Origin: Rhodococcus jostii RHA1
GTDB taxonomy: Bacteria; Actinomycetota; Actinomycetes; Mycobacteriales; Mycobacteriaceae
Direction of reading: 5' to 3'
Length of the DNA: 64,000 bases
NCBI RefSeq assembly: GCF_000014565.1
Contig: NC_008268.1
Location: 6,824,501-6,888,500, forward strand
Part shown: in pieces, positions 1 through 9,119 of the stretch
How the letters are laid out: every line of letters starts with the position of its first letter
Position numbering within the stretch: the first letter of the stretch is position 1
Translations under genes and position numbers: made by a program
The notes under the pieces: model-generated
Told to the model about the DNA's origin: nothing
What the model saw: the letters and a program-made list of their open reading frames with translations, nothing else
Database searches by the model: none

Positions 1-105
1 CGGGATGGTGGGTGTCCACCACGTCGACGGCGGCGCCACCGCGGACGAGATAGCGATACTTCTCGAGGTCGATCGAGACGGGATGCAAGGGGGACAGGCG
101 CCGAC
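1..105. other. Left-edge segment, possibly a gene fragment
   Basis: The edge is too short to assign. A minus-strand frame is open from about position 88 to the edge with very high GC at third codon positions, and could be the start of a divergent gene from a TTG codon at 88-86, but I see no ribosome binding site for it. A plus-strand frame is also open and ends at a TGA at 110-112, overlapping the ATG of the next gene, as operon genes often do. Both are coding-like; I cannot choose. An AAGGGGGA ribosome binding site at 87-94 serves the gene starting at 106. Confidence 0.3.
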
Positions 106-1530
106 ATGGTGACGAGACTGACTACGCAGGACGCGTCGTTCTACTTTCTCGAGGCGAGCAGCACGCCGATGCACGTGGGATCGCTCGCGATCTTCCGCAA
201 GCCGCGAAACGGGTTGTCCTACGAGGAATTACTGAGCCTCGTCGAGGAACGGCTGAGCCTGGTGCCCCGCTACCGGCAGAAGGTGCGGGAGGTGGCGCTG
301 GGACTGTCGCGGCCGGTGTGGGTGGACGACCAGGACTTCGACATCGAGTACCACGTCCGGCGGTCGGCGCTGCCGAAGCCCGGATCGGATGCCCAGTTGC
401 ACGATCTGGTCGCGCGGCTCACGTCCCGGCCGCTCGACAACACGCGACCGCTGTGGGAGATGTACCTGGTGGAGGGGTTGGCGAACAATCGCTTCGCCAT
501 CTTCACGAAGTCCCATTCCTCGCTGGTCGACGGCGAGACGGCGCTCGAGATCGGCCAGGTGATCCTGGACCCGGCGAAGACCCGGCGGCCCATGGCCGAG
601 GAACTGTGGATGCCGAGCCCCGCCCCCAGTGAGTCCACGCTCATCGCCGGGGCGCTGGCGGAGATGGTGGCGCGGCCGGGCGAAGGGCTCGCGGCGCTGC
701 GGATGACGTTGGGCGACATGGCGTCTGCGCTCGGCGAGACCGTTCGCGCTGTCGGCAAGGTGGCCGCCGTCGTGCGCACCGCCACGCAGGTGGCGCCGGC
801 GAGTCCGCTGAACGCGACCATTTCCCGCAATCGGCGCTTCGCGGTGGTCAAGACCGAACTGGGTGACTACCGGAAGATTCGCGCGCAGTACGGGTGCGAG
901 GTCAACGACGTCATCCTCGCGGTCGTGTCGGGTGCGATGCGGTACTGGCTGCTCTCCCGCGGCGAGCCGGTGGCCGAGTCGACCACGGTCCGGGCGATGG
1001 TTCCGATGTCCGTGTACGCGACGGATCCCGAGGCCGACGACGAGGCGTCACGCCGCGGCGAGTGGGCGGATCCGCGGAGCATGGTGTCGTCGTTCCTCAT
1101 CGACCTGCCGGTCGGGGAACCGAATGCCGTGGTGCGGCTGTCACACGTGGCGCACGCCATGGAGGCGCACGCGAAGCAGAGTCAGCGGGTCACCGCGGAG
1201 ACCCTGGTGCGTTTGTCGGGGTTCGCGCCGGCCACCCTGCACGCGATGAGTGCCCGTGTCGCGAGCAGTTTCTCGCAGCGGATGTTCAACCTGATGATCA
1301 CCAACGCGCCCGGTCCGCAGCTGCCGCTGTACGTCGGGGGAGCGCGGATGCTCGAGATGTATCCGGTGTCGCCGCTGCTGAAAAACCAGACTTTGAGCAT
1401 CGGTCTGACGTCCTACGACGGCAACGTCTACTACGGTTTGAATGCAGACCGTGATGCCATGGCCGACGTGGATGTGGTGGCGGCGCTGCTGTACGAATCT
1501 CTCGAGGAGTTGTTGGATGCCAGCCGGTGA
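106..1530 (+). CDS. Wax ester synthase/diacylglycerol acyltransferase-like protein (WS/DGAT family)
   Basis: This 474-residue protein has the full WS/DGAT layout: an N-terminal acyltransferase domain and a C-terminal domain ending near residue 470. The family transfers acyl groups from acyl-CoA to fatty alcohols or diacylglycerol to make storage lipids at the membrane. The active-site motif HHxxxDG appears here as HSSLVDG at residues 137-143, so the second histidine, considered catalytic, is serine. A downstream NAPGP-type motif (TNAPGPQLPLY, near residue 400) is intact. It sits where M. tuberculosis has the split Rv3233c/Rv3234c (tgs3) pair, so here the gene is unbroken. The start is ATG with AAGGGGGA about 11 bases upstream. 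Family placement is firm; activity is uncertain because of the motif change. Confidence 0.85.
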   Translation: MVTRLTTQDASFYFLEASSTPMHVGSLAIFRKPRNGLSYEELLSLVEERLSLVPRYRQKVREVALGLSRPVWVDDQDFDIEYHVRRSALPKPGSDAQLHDLVARLTSRPLDNTRPLWEMYLVEGLANNRFAIFTKSHSSLVDGETALEIGQVILDPAKTRRPMAEELWMPSPAPSESTLIAGALAEMVARPGEGLAALRMTLGDMASALGETVRAVGKVAAVVRTATQVAPASPLNATISRNRRFAVVKTELGDYRKIRAQYGCEVNDVILAVVSGAMRYWLLSRGEPVAESTTVRAMVPMSVYATDPEADDEASRRGEWADPRSMVSSFLIDLPVGEPNAVVRLSHVAHAMEAHAKQSQRVTAETLVRLSGFAPATLHAMSARVASSFSQRMFNLMITNAPGPQLPLYVGGARMLEMYPVSPLLKNQTLSIGLTSYDGNVYYGLNADRDAMADVDVVAALLYESLEELLDASR

Positions 1531-1560
1531 GAAGTCCGCGGTGCGAATGACGGGTGACGC

Positions 1561-2073
1561 ATGACGAGGGTGTACGTTCCCGCGACGATCGAGATCCTCC
1601 AGCGGCTCGTCACCGACCGGGAGTTCGATCCGATGAGCCGTACCGCGTTCGCCGTCACCCCCACGCTCCGCGAGGCGTATTCGTCGGGCGACGACGAGGA
1701 ACTGGCCGAGGTCGCGATGGCCGAGGCGGCCCGGGCCTCGCTGCGACTGATCGCGGGCCGGGTGGGGGAGAGCGGGAGCGACGGGGTTCGGTTCCGTCGC
1801 GCCGTGGTCGCCGCGGACGTGGACGACGTGACGCCGCGCCCGGACCTCGACGACGCCGTGGTCCGGTTGCCCGGTCCGGTGACGATCGGCACGGTCGCGT
1901 CCGTGCACGTCGACCTGGCGGAGGCGGAGCCGGACATCGAGCGGGCCGTGTCGGCGATCGACGAGGCGGATCTCGGGGACCCCGATGCCGAGTTCGTCCT
2001 CGGTGACGCGGAGGATCATGTGCTGGCGTGGTACGCCACTCAGGAGCTTCCGTTCCTGCTCGAACTACTCTGA
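1561..2073 (+). CDS. DUF6912 family protein (Rv3231c-like)
   Basis: A 170-residue soluble, acidic protein with no signal peptide or membrane segment. The N-terminal stretch [17 protein letters not shown] and a following alanine/glutamate-rich helical part match the actinobacterial DUF6912 family, whose function is unknown. It lies 30 bases after the acyltransferase gene and just before the desaturase reductase, the same position as Rv3231c relative to Rv3230c. The polyphosphate kinase gene ppk2 (Rv3232c) that lies next to it in M. tuberculosis is absent here. Position hints at a link with lipid metabolism but no function can be assigned. Confidence 0.75.
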   Translation: MTRVYVPATIEILQRLVTDREFDPMSRTAFAVTPTLREAYSSGDDEELAEVAMAEAARASLRLIAGRVGESGSDGVRFRRAVVAADVDDVTPRPDLDDAVVRLPGPVTIGTVASVHVDLAEAEPDIERAVSAIDEADLGDPDAEFVLGDAEDHVLAWYATQELPFLLELL

Positions 2074-2098
2074 CCGGTACGCCCGCTTACCTCGGGGT

Positions 2099-2140
2099 AA
2101 CCTACGGTACCGTAACTTGATAACCTTCGGTAGCGTAGGT
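2099..2140. promoter_or_regulatory. Palindromic operator of the desaturase system, copy 1
   Basis: A 20-base element AACCTACGGTACCGTAACTT (2099-2118) contains a perfect 12-base palindrome TACGGTACCGTA at 2103-2114. A second, degenerate copy in the opposite orientation follows at 2121-2140. The element lies 25-65 bases before the reductase ATG and recurs at 4624-4657 before the second desaturase. The size and symmetry fit a TetR-type repressor site; the regulator is not identified. Confidence 0.6.
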
Positions 2141-2164
2141 CATGACGGAAAAGGTGGAGGTCGG

Positions 2165-3280
2165 ATGGGTCTGAAGGATTGGATCGAGGCGCCCGCAGCA
2201 GCGGTCGTGCCCGCCAAGCGGTCCAAGCTCAATTGGTTGCGTGGCGCGGCGGCACGGCTCACGACGCCGTTGCTGCCCGACGACTACCTGCATCTGGCCA
2301 ACCCGCTGTGGTCGGCTCGCGAACTGCGTGGACAGATCGTGGAGGTGCGCGCGGAGACCGCGGACTCGGCCACGATCGTCATCAAGCCGGGCTGGGGATT
2401 CGATTTCGACTACGAGCCCGGCCAGTACATCGGCATCGGTCTGCACATCGACGGGCGCTGGCACTGGCGCTCGTACTCCCTCACCTCGCCGCCGAACTGG
2501 GACGACAAGCTCATCTCCATCGCCGTCAAGGCGATGCCCGAGGGATTCCTGTCGAGTCACCTCGTCAACGGTGTGCCCTCGGGGACGATCGTGCGGCTCG
2601 CGACCCCCACGGGCAACTTCGCGCTGCCCGACCCGCCGCCGGAGCGGATCCTGTTCCTCACCGCGGGCAGCGGCATCACGCCCGTGATGGCGATGCTGCG
2701 GACCATGAACCGGCGCGGTCAGCTTCCCGACGTCTTCCACGTCCACTCGGCGCCCACCGACGCCGACGTGATGTTCGCCGACGAACTCACCCAGCTCCAC
2801 GAGGAGCACGACGACTTCCGGTGCAAGATCCAGCTCACCCGTAGTCAGGGCAAGTTCGCGTTGTCCTCGCTCGACGAGGTGTGCCCCGACTGGCGCGAAC
2901 GTCAGACGTGGGCCTGCGGCCCGCTGCCGATGCTCGACGAGATCGAGACGTTGTGGCGCGACGAGGGCATCGAGAACAAGTTGCACCTCGAGCGGTTCGC
3001 CGTCTCCCGTGCGGACACGTCCGGCGAGGGCGGGACCGTCACGTTCGCCAAGGCCGACAAGACCGTGTCGGTCGACGGTGCCACCACTCTCCTCGAGGCC
3101 GGGGAGCAGGTCGGGGCACTGATGCCTTTCGGCTGCCGGATGGGTATCTGCCAGACCTGTGTCGTGCCGATTCTCGCCGGGCATGCCATCGACCTGAGGT
3201 CGGGTAAGCAGCACGCCGAAGGTGACCGAGTCCAGACTTGTATCTCCGCGGCGGCAGGGGACTGCACGCTCGACGCGTAA
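2165..3280 (+). CDS. Desaturase electron-transfer reductase: flavin/NAD(P)H domain with C-terminal [2Fe-2S] ferredoxin (Rv3230c-like)
   Basis: This 371-residue protein passes electrons from NADPH through flavin and a [2Fe-2S] cluster to the membrane desaturase encoded next door. The flavin-binding motif RSYSLTSPP lies near residues 105-113, the nucleotide-binding [14 protein letters not shown] near 165-178, and the C-terminal plant-type ferredoxin cysteines are in [10 protein letters not shown] plus a later Cys in [11 protein letters not shown]. In M. tuberculosis Rv3230c and DesA3 together form a stearoyl-CoA delta-9 desaturase; the same role is inferred here. I chose the ATG at 2165 because GGTGGAGG lies just upstream and the protein then begins like its relatives; an in-frame extension to 1985 overlaps the previous gene and the operator. 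Confidence 0.9.
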   Translation: MGLKDWIEAPAAAVVPAKRSKLNWLRGAAARLTTPLLPDDYLHLANPLWSARELRGQIVEVRAETADSATIVIKPGWGFDFDYEPGQYIGIGLHIDGRWHWRSYSLTSPPNWDDKLISIAVKAMPEGFLSSHLVNGVPSGTIVRLATPTGNFALPDPPPERILFLTAGSGITPVMAMLRTMNRRGQLPDVFHVHSAPTDADVMFADELTQLHEEHDDFRCKIQLTRSQGKFALSSLDEVCPDWRERQTWACGPLPMLDEIETLWRDEGIENKLHLERFAVSRADTSGEGGTVTFAKADKTVSVDGATTLLEAGEQVGALMPFGCRMGICQTCVVPILAGHAIDLRSGKQHAEGDRVQTCISAAAGDCTLDA

Positions 3281-3342
3281 GCGTGAGCGTGTTGTTCACA
3301 TGACTCCGCTATTCTCGGACTCTCACCAGACGGAGGAGCACG

Positions 3343-4599
3343 GTGGCGATCACCGACATCAAAGAGTTCGCGCATCTGACCGAAGCGGACATCGAATCGC
3401 TCGGGCGTGAGTTGGATGGTATCCGGCTCGACGTGGAGGATTCGCGGGGCGTTCGCGACGCCCGCTACATCCGCCGGGCCATCAGGGCGCAACGGCTGTT
3501 GGAGCTCGGCGGCCGGCTTGCGTTGTTCGGAAGCCGCTACCGCCCGGCCTGGCTCGCGGGCACCGCGATGCTCTCCCTCTCGAAGATCATCGAGAACATG
3601 GAGCTCGGCCACAACGTGATGCACGGCCAATGGGACTGGATGAACGATCCGGAGATCCACTCCATGTCGTGGGAGTGGGATCAGACGGGCCCCTCGGAGC
3701 ATTGGAAGCGGGCGCACAACTACTCCCACCACACGTTCACCAACATCGTCGGAATGGATTCCGATGTGGGGTTCGGCATCCTCAGGATGACCCGCGACGA
3801 GGAGTGGCGGCCGATCAACCTGCTGCAGCCCTTCGCCAACATCATCCTGGCCGCCACGTTCGAGTGGGGGATCGCGCTCCACGACCTCACGTTCGCCGCC
3901 GAGCTCGAGGGTGCGGAGAAGGGGCAGCTCAATTCCCAGGCCAACAAGGATTTCGGGCGCAAGATCTTCCGCCAGGTCGGCAAGGACTTCCTCCTGTTCC
4001 CGGTGCTCGCGGGACCGGCGTGGAAGTCGACGCTGACGGCCAACGCCACCGCCAATCTCGTGCGGAATCTGTGGGCCTACGTGGTGATCTTCTGTGGGCA
4101 CTTCCCGGATGGTGCCGAGAAGTTCACGGTGGACGAATACGAGAACGAGACCCGGCACGAGTGGTATCTCCGGCAGATGCTCGGCAGTGCGAATTTCGAT
4201 TCCGGCAAGATCATGGGTTTCATGAGCGGGAACCTCAGCTACCAGATCGAGCATCACCTGTTCCCGGACCTGCCGAGCAACCGGTACCCGGAGATCGCAG
4301 TGAAGGTCCGGGCGCTGTGCGAGAAGTACGACCTGCCGTACACCACGGGTTCGCTCGCCAAGCAGTACCTGCTGGCTCTGCGCACGATCCACAAACTCGC
4401 CCTGCCCGACCGGTTCCTGCGGGCGACGGCGGACGACGCCCCGGAGACGTCCTCGGAACGCAAGTTCCGCGACGCCCGTGATGCGGGCGCCGCCATGGTC
4501 GAGACGTTGCGTACGGATCCCGTCACGGGGCAGCGGCGGGGTCTGCTGTCGGCGTTGCGCGCCCGCGCGGAGGCCAAGATTCCTCGCCGTCGACGGTGA
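3343..4599 (+). CDS. desA3: Membrane acyl-CoA desaturase, first copy (DesA3-type)
   Basis: A 418-residue membrane fatty acid desaturase with the three diiron histidine boxes: GHNVMHG near residue 90, HNYSHH near 126, and QIEHHLFPD near 303. Membrane-embedded segments lie between the boxes. It introduces a cis double bond into acyl-CoA using O2 and electrons from the reductase encoded upstream. The start is GTG at 3343 with GGAGG at 3332-3336. It follows the reductase by 62 bases and lacks its own copy of the operator, so it probably shares the reductase transcript. A very similar second copy follows. Chain-length preference cannot be read from the sequence. Confidence 0.93.
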   Translation: MAITDIKEFAHLTEADIESLGRELDGIRLDVEDSRGVRDARYIRRAIRAQRLLELGGRLALFGSRYRPAWLAGTAMLSLSKIIENMELGHNVMHGQWDWMNDPEIHSMSWEWDQTGPSEHWKRAHNYSHHTFTNIVGMDSDVGFGILRMTRDEEWRPINLLQPFANIILAATFEWGIALHDLTFAAELEGAEKGQLNSQANKDFGRKIFRQVGKDFLLFPVLAGPAWKSTLTANATANLVRNLWAYVVIFCGHFPDGAEKFTVDEYENETRHEWYLRQMLGSANFDSGKIMGFMSGNLSYQIEHHLFPDLPSNRYPEIAVKVRALCEKYDLPYTTGSLAKQYLLALRTIHKLALPDRFLRATADDAPETSSERKFRDARDAGAAMVETLRTDPVTGQRRGLLSALRARAEAKIPRRRR

Positions 4600-4623
4600 T
4601 TTCACTCACACCTACACCCAGGT

Positions 4624-4657
4624 AACCTACGGTGTCGTAACTTACGGTACGGTAGGT
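4624..4657. promoter_or_regulatory. Palindromic operator of the desaturase system, copy 2
   Basis: AACCTACGGTGTCGTAACTT at 4624-4643 matches copy 1 at 18 of 20 positions. A partly overlapping inverted copy lies at 4638-4657; its reverse complement reads ACCTACCGTACCGTAAGTTA. It lies 54-87 bases before the ATG of the second desaturase, so this gene appears to have its own regulated promoter under the same regulator as the reductase. Confidence 0.6.
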
Positions 4658-4710
4658 CGAGTCAGCGCCCACGGGTGTGAACTGTCGACCCAGCCAGGAG
4701 GAGGTCCCCC

Positions 4711-5949
4711 ATGGCGATTGCAGACGTCAAGGAATACGCACATCTCACCGAAGCCGACATCGAGTCGCTCGGACGCGAGCTCGATGCGATCCGGCGCGAT
4801 ATCGAAGAGTCCCGCGGGGAGCGTGACGCGCGGTACGTGCGAAACACGATCAGACTGCAGCGTTCCCTCGAAATCGGTGGCCGAGCCGTCCTCTTCGCGA
4901 GCAAGCGGCGTCCCGCCTGGCTGGCGGGCACGGCCATGCTTTCCCTCTCGAAGATCATCGAGAACATGGAACTCGGCCACAATGTCATGCACGGCCAGTG
5001 GGACTGGATGAACGATCCCGAGATCCACTCCACCTCGTGGGAGTGGGACGTGACGGGACCGTCCGCTCACTGGAAGCAGACGCACAACTACATTCACCAC
5101 AAGTACACCAACGTCCTCGGCATGGACGACGACGTGGGATACGGACTGCTGCGCGTCACGCGCGACCAGCGGTGGAAGCCGTTCAACACCGGCAATCTCC
5201 TGTACAACACGCTGCTCGCGCTGTTCTTCGAGTACGGCATCGCGGCGCAGCATCTCGAACTCGGCAAGGTCGCCAAGGGGCGCGTGCCGAGCGAGGAGAC
5301 CCAGCGCAAGCTCCGCGAGGTCGGCGAGAAGGTCGGCAAGCAGATCCTCAAGGACTACGTCATCCACCCTGCGGTCACGGGTCCCGCGTGGAAGAGCACT
5401 CTCACCGCCAACATCGCCGCGAACATGATCCGCAACGTGTGGACCAACGCGATCATCTTCTGCGGGCACTTTCCGGACGGCGCCGAGAAGTTCACCAAGG
5501 CGGACATCGACAAGGAAACGCAGCCCCAGTGGTACCTGCGGCAGATGCTCGGTAGCGCGAACATCGAGGGCGGCAAGCTGATGGACTTCATGTCCGGCAA
5601 CCTCAGCTACCAGATCGAGCACCACCTGTTCCCCGACCTGCCCAGCAACCGCTATTCGGAGATCGCCGTGCGGGTGCGGGAACTGTGCGACAAGTACGAC
5701 CTGCCGTACACCACCGGGCCCTTCCTCGTGCAGTACGCGAAGTCGTGGCGCACCATCGCCAAGCTGTCGTTGCCGAACAAGTACCTCAAGGCGACCGCGG
5801 ACGACGCGCCGGAGACGGCGTCGGAACGCAAGTTCGGTGGAAACACCACAGCGACAATCGATCCCGTGACCGGCCGCCGTCAGGGGCTGAGTACCGCGAT
5901 CAAGCGCACCCGCAAGCGCCGCGGTCTGCGCGCGCTGCTGTCCCGCTAG
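4711..5949 (+). CDS. Membrane acyl-CoA desaturase, second tandem copy
   Basis: A 412-residue paralogue of the preceding gene with all three histidine boxes: GHNVMHG near residue 90, HNYIHH near 126 and QIEHHLFPD near 298. Long runs are identical to the first copy, including the stretch around LSLSKIIENMELGHN, so it arose by tandem duplication. The centre (residues 150-210) and C-terminus diverge most, which could change substrate range or partners. The ATG follows a strong CAGGAGGAGG. The gene has its own operator upstream, so it can be transcribed apart from the first copy. It ends 30 bases before the convergent rsgA. Confidence 0.93.
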   Translation: MAIADVKEYAHLTEADIESLGRELDAIRRDIEESRGERDARYVRNTIRLQRSLEIGGRAVLFASKRRPAWLAGTAMLSLSKIIENMELGHNVMHGQWDWMNDPEIHSTSWEWDVTGPSAHWKQTHNYIHHKYTNVLGMDDDVGYGLLRVTRDQRWKPFNTGNLLYNTLLALFFEYGIAAQHLELGKVAKGRVPSEETQRKLREVGEKVGKQILKDYVIHPAVTGPAWKSTLTANIAANMIRNVWTNAIIFCGHFPDGAEKFTKADIDKETQPQWYLRQMLGSANIEGGKLMDFMSGNLSYQIEHHLFPDLPSNRYSEIAVRVRELCDKYDLPYTTGPFLVQYAKSWRTIAKLSLPNKYLKATADDAPETASERKFGGNTTATIDPVTGRRQGLSTAIKRTRKRRGLRALLSR

Positions 5950-5979
5950 AAAAGTTCCGCTACAGACGCGGTTCGTCCC

Positions 5980-6969
5980 TCACCAGGCTTCGTTGGATGC
6001 GATGGCCGTGAGGAGGTGACGGACCGCGTCGACGCGTTTGGCGGCCTTGCCCTCCAGTAGGTCGAGCGCGCATTCCGGGTCCGCGGGCGGGCCGAGGTGG
6101 GTACACCCTCTCGGGCAGTCCTCGATGGCCGCGGCCAGATCGGAGAACGCGGCCACCACGTTCTCCGGGGAGATGTGGGCCAGTCCGAACGACCGGATGC
6201 CGGGAGTGTCGATCGCCCAGCCGCCCGTCGGAAGCGGCAGCGCGACCGATTGCGTGGACGTATGCCTGCCCTTGCCGACGCCGGAGACCACGCCGACGGC
6301 CCGGTCGGCGTCGGGCACGAGGCGGTTGACGAGAGTCGACTTCCCGACCCCCGAATGGCCGATCAGCGCGGTGAGCCGGCCCGACAGCATCGACAGCACC
6401 TCGTCGACGGGATCGTCGCGACCGGCCACGACGACGGGAACGTCGAGGTCGGCGAACGCGCTCGCGAACTCCTCGGGCGGCTCGAGATCGCTCTTCGTCA
6501 GGCACACGATGGGACTCAACCCGCCCGCGTACGCGGCGACGAGCGCACGCTCGACGAATCCCGTCCGTGGCGGCGGGTCCGCGAGCGCCACGACGATCAG
6601 CAGCTGCTGGGCGTTGGCCACGACGATCCGCTCGTACGGATCGGTGTCGTCGGCGGTGCGTCGCAGCACCGTGGAGCGTTCGGCGACCCGCACGATCCGC
6701 GCCAGGGTGTCGGGTTTGCCGGACAGGTCACCGACGACGCTCACCTCGTCGCCCACCACGATGGGGGTGCGGCCCAGTTCCCGGGCGCGCATGGTGACGA
6801 GGGGACGTTCGGGGTCGCCGCCCAGCACGCAACCCCATCGGCCGCGGTCGACCGAGACGACCATCGCCGACTCCGCGGCGAGGTGTTCCGGCCGGGTCTT
6901 CGTGCGCGGGCGCGTTCCTCGGCCCGGGCGTACCCGGACGTCGGACTCGTCGTACTGCCTGCGACTCAG
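5980..6969 (-). CDS. rsgA: Ribosome small subunit-dependent GTPase RsgA
   Basis: A circularly permuted GTPase of 329 residues that acts in late 30S subunit maturation. Order seen: N-terminal OB-fold, G4 motif TKSDL near residue 157, P-loop GHSGVGKST near 203, G3 DTPG near 252, then a zinc-binding end with cysteines and histidine in CPRGCTH and DPEC. The order G4-G1-G3 is the family hallmark. The reading frame has no ATG, GTG or TTG start that keeps the conserved N-terminus [15 protein letters not shown]. The likely start is CTG at 6969, overlapping the aroA stop as CTGA, with GGAAGG seven bases upstream. Starting at the later ATG (near [10 protein letters not shown]) would remove about 35 conserved residues. 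Confidence 0.9.
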   Translation of the reverse strand: MSRRQYDESDVRVRPGRGTRPRTKTRPEHLAAESAMVVSVDRGRWGCVLGGDPERPLVTMRARELGRTPIVVGDEVSVVGDLSGKPDTLARIVRVAERSTVLRRTADDTDPYERIVVANAQQLLIVVALADPPPRTGFVERALVAAYAGGLSPIVCLTKSDLEPPEEFASAFADLDVPVVVAGRDDPVDEVLSMLSGRLTALIGHSGVGKSTLVNRLVPDADRAVGVVSGVGKGRHTSTQSVALPLPTGGWAIDTPGIRSFGLAHISPENVVAAFSDLAAAIEDCPRGCTHLGPPADPECALDLLEGKAAKRVDAVRHLLTAIASNEAW

Positions 6970-8282
6970 AAGCTCGCCTTCCGCTCGGTGCCCGCAGCTG
7001 CGGACAGCATTGTGGCCCACAGGTTCTCGAAACCGGGCAGGGTCTTGGCCGTGGTGCCGACGTCCTCGATCCGGATGCCGTCGACCCGCAGCCCGACGAT
7101 GGCGCCCGCGGTCGCCATCCGATGGTCGGCGTACGAGCGCCACGTTCCACCGTGCAGGCCTGCCGGGACGATCGTCAGGCCGTCCTCGGTCTCGGTGACG
7201 TTTCCGCCCAGCGAGTTGATCTCGTGTGCGAGCGCGGCGAGCCGGTCGGTCTCGTGACCGCGCAGGTGTGCGATGCCCCGCAGGTGCGACGGCCCGTCCG
7301 CCAGTGCGGCGAGCGCCGCGACGGTCGGGGTGAGTTCGCCCACGTCGTGCAGGTCGATGTCGATGCCGGTCAGCTGCTGCGGCCCGCGGACGGTGAGATT
7401 CGCGCCGTCCAGTCGGACGTCCGCGCCCATCGCCAGGAGGATCTCGCGGATCGCGTCTCCGGGTTGCGTCGTCCTGCTCGGCCACAGGGGAACGGTCACC
7501 TCACCGCCGGTGACGGCGGCGGCTGCCAGGAAAGCGGTGGCATTCGACAGGTCGGGTTCGATCGCGCGGTCGACGGCCCGGACGACGCCGGGGCTCACCC
7601 GCCATGTGTCGGCCTCCCCGCCCGTCGCCGGGGTCGTGACCTCGACGCCCGACTCGCGCAGCATCTCGACCGTCATGTCGATGTGCGGCATGGACGGGAC
7701 CGTCTTGCCGTCGTGATGCACGGTGACGCCCTCGTCGAATGCGGCCGCCGACAGCAGCAGCCCGGAGACGAACTGTGACGAGCCGGACGCGTCGATGGTG
7801 ACCCGTCCACCGCGCAGCGAGCCCGCACCGCGGACCGTGAACGGGAGGGAGGCGCCGTCGATGTCCGCGCCGAGACCGCGCAGCGCGTCCAGGATCGTGT
7901 CGAGGGGCCGGGTGCGCGCCTGCTCGTCTCCGTCGAAGTGAACCGTTCCGCTCGCGAGTGCGGCGACCGGCGGCAGGAACCGCATGACGGTGCCGGCCAG
8001 GCCGCAGTCGACCGCACCACCCTGGAGCGGTCCGGGGGTGACCCGCAGCGTCGTGTCGGCGCCGACCGTCTCGATGCTGATGCCGAGCGTGCGGAGAGCC
8101 TCGATCATGAGGTCGGTGTCCCGGCTGCGCAGTGCCCCGGTGAGGGTGGACGGACCGTCCGCGAGTGCGGCGAGGATCAGCGCGCGATTGGTGATCGACT
8201 TCGATCCGGGGAGGGCGACCGTCGCGACGACGGGCGCTTCGGCGCGGGGGGCGTTCCACAGGCTCAGGCTCACGGTCTCCAT
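6966..8282 (-). CDS. aroA: 3-phosphoshikimate 1-carboxyvinyltransferase (EPSP synthase)
   Basis: At 438 residues this is a full-length EPSP synthase, joining shikimate-3-phosphate and phosphoenolpyruvate in the pathway to aromatic amino acids. Visible motifs are [13 protein letters not shown] near residue 24, the LAGTVMRF loop near 95 and [11 protein letters not shown] near 397. The TVMRF motif replaces the commoner TAMRP; this is within natural variation of the family in actinobacteria as far as I can judge. It is translationally coupled to rsgA through a four-base overlap, the same pairing as in M. tuberculosis (Rv3227-Rv3228). It diverges from the SRAP gene at 8361. Confidence 0.95.
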   Translation of the reverse strand: METVSLSLWNAPRAEAPVVATVALPGSKSITNRALILAALADGPSTLTGALRSRDTDLMIEALRTLGISIETVGADTTLRVTPGPLQGGAVDCGLAGTVMRFLPPVAALASGTVHFDGDEQARTRPLDTILDALRGLGADIDGASLPFTVRGAGSLRGGRVTIDASGSSQFVSGLLLSAAAFDEGVTVHHDGKTVPSMPHIDMTVEMLRESGVEVTTPATGGEADTWRVSPGVVRAVDRAIEPDLSNATAFLAAAAVTGGEVTVPLWPSRTTQPGDAIREILLAMGADVRLDGANLTVRGPQQLTGIDIDLHDVGELTPTVAALAALADGPSHLRGIAHLRGHETDRLAALAHEINSLGGNVTETEDGLTIVPAGLHGGTWRSYADHRMATAGAIVGLRVDGIRIEDVGTTAKTLPGFENLWATMLSAAAGTERKASF

Positions 8283-8360
8283 CTTCGCCTATCGGGCGGG
8301 TCGCCGGGCGGGGTGGGCGGCGTGTCGCGGGTGTCGGTGGTTCGTGCCACTCTGGTGGGC

Positions 8361-9119
8361 ATGTGCGGCAGGTATGCGACCACTGCGAATCCGGCGACAC
8401 TCGCCGCCGACCTCGATGCGATCAACGAGGCGGGCGAGGAGGAGAGTCCGCCCGACTACAACGTGGCGCCCACCACGCAGGTCCTGACGGTGGTCGACCG
8501 TCACGACGCCCGGCGGATCCGGCGGATGCGGTGGGGGCTCGTGCCGTCGTGGACGAAGGAGCTCGGCAAGGGGCCGGTGCTGTTCAACGCGCGAGCGGAT
8601 TCGGTCGACAACAAACCGGCATTCCGGAACGCGTTCAAATACAAGCGCTGCCTCGTTCCGATGGACGGCTGGTACGAGTGGCAGACCGAGGTCGATGCGG
8701 CGGCCGCGGGGAAGAAGTCGGGTAAGGCGAAAAAGATCCCGTACTACATGTCGCCGGAGGACGGCTCGCACCTGTACATGGCCGGGCTGTGGTCGGTGTG
8801 GCACGATCCCGCGGTCGCGGAGTCGCACCCGGTCCTGAGCTGCAGCATCATCACGGTCGACTCCGCCGCCCAGCTCGAGAACGTGCACGACCGGATGCCG
8901 CTGGTGATGCCCCGCGACCGCTGGTCCGCGTGGCTCGATCCCGAGCATCCCGCGTCGACGGATCTGCTCGAGGTGTCACCCGACGCCATCGCCGACATCA
9001 CCGTCCGGCGGGTGTCCACGCTGGTCAACAGCGTGAAGAACAACGGGCCGGAACTCCTCGACCCCGATGCCGCCGGTCGTGACGAGGCTCAGGTGGGGGA
9101 GCAGATCAGCCTGCTGTGA
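8361..9119 (+). CDS. SRAP domain protein (YedK/HMCES family)
   Basis: This 252-residue protein begins Met-Cys-Gly-Arg-Tyr. In the SRAP family the cysteine exposed after Met removal links covalently to abasic sites in single-stranded DNA and protects them. Other family motifs are present: WGLVPSW near residue 55, NARADS near 77, CLVPMDGWYEW near 95 and HDRMPLVM near 177. A lysine-rich insertion (GKKSGKAKK) lies near residue 115. The start is fixed at 8361 because the catalytic Cys must be residue 2; an open frame extending into aroA is a shadow. It overlaps the 3' end of the convergent deacylase gene by 14 bases. Confidence 0.92.
   Translation: MCGRYATTANPATLAADLDAINEAGEEESPPDYNVAPTTQVLTVVDRHDARRIRRMRWGLVPSWTKELGKGPVLFNARADSVDNKPAFRNAFKYKRCLVPMDGWYEWQTEVDAAAAGKKSGKAKKIPYYMSPEDGSHLYMAGLWSVWHDPAVAESHPVLSCSIITVDSAAQLENVHDRMPLVMPRDRWSAWLDPEHPASTDLLEVSPDAIADITVRRVSTLVNSVKNNGPELLDPDAAGRDEAQVGEQISLL

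Noticed and set aside
2902..4605. A 567-codon minus-strand frame opposite the reductase and first desaturase
   Set aside because: It spans two well-supported genes and their intergenic region and shows no recognisable domain.
7938..8360. Extended N-terminus for the SRAP protein reaching into aroA
   Set aside because: The catalytic Cys must follow the initiator Met directly, which fixes the start at 8361.
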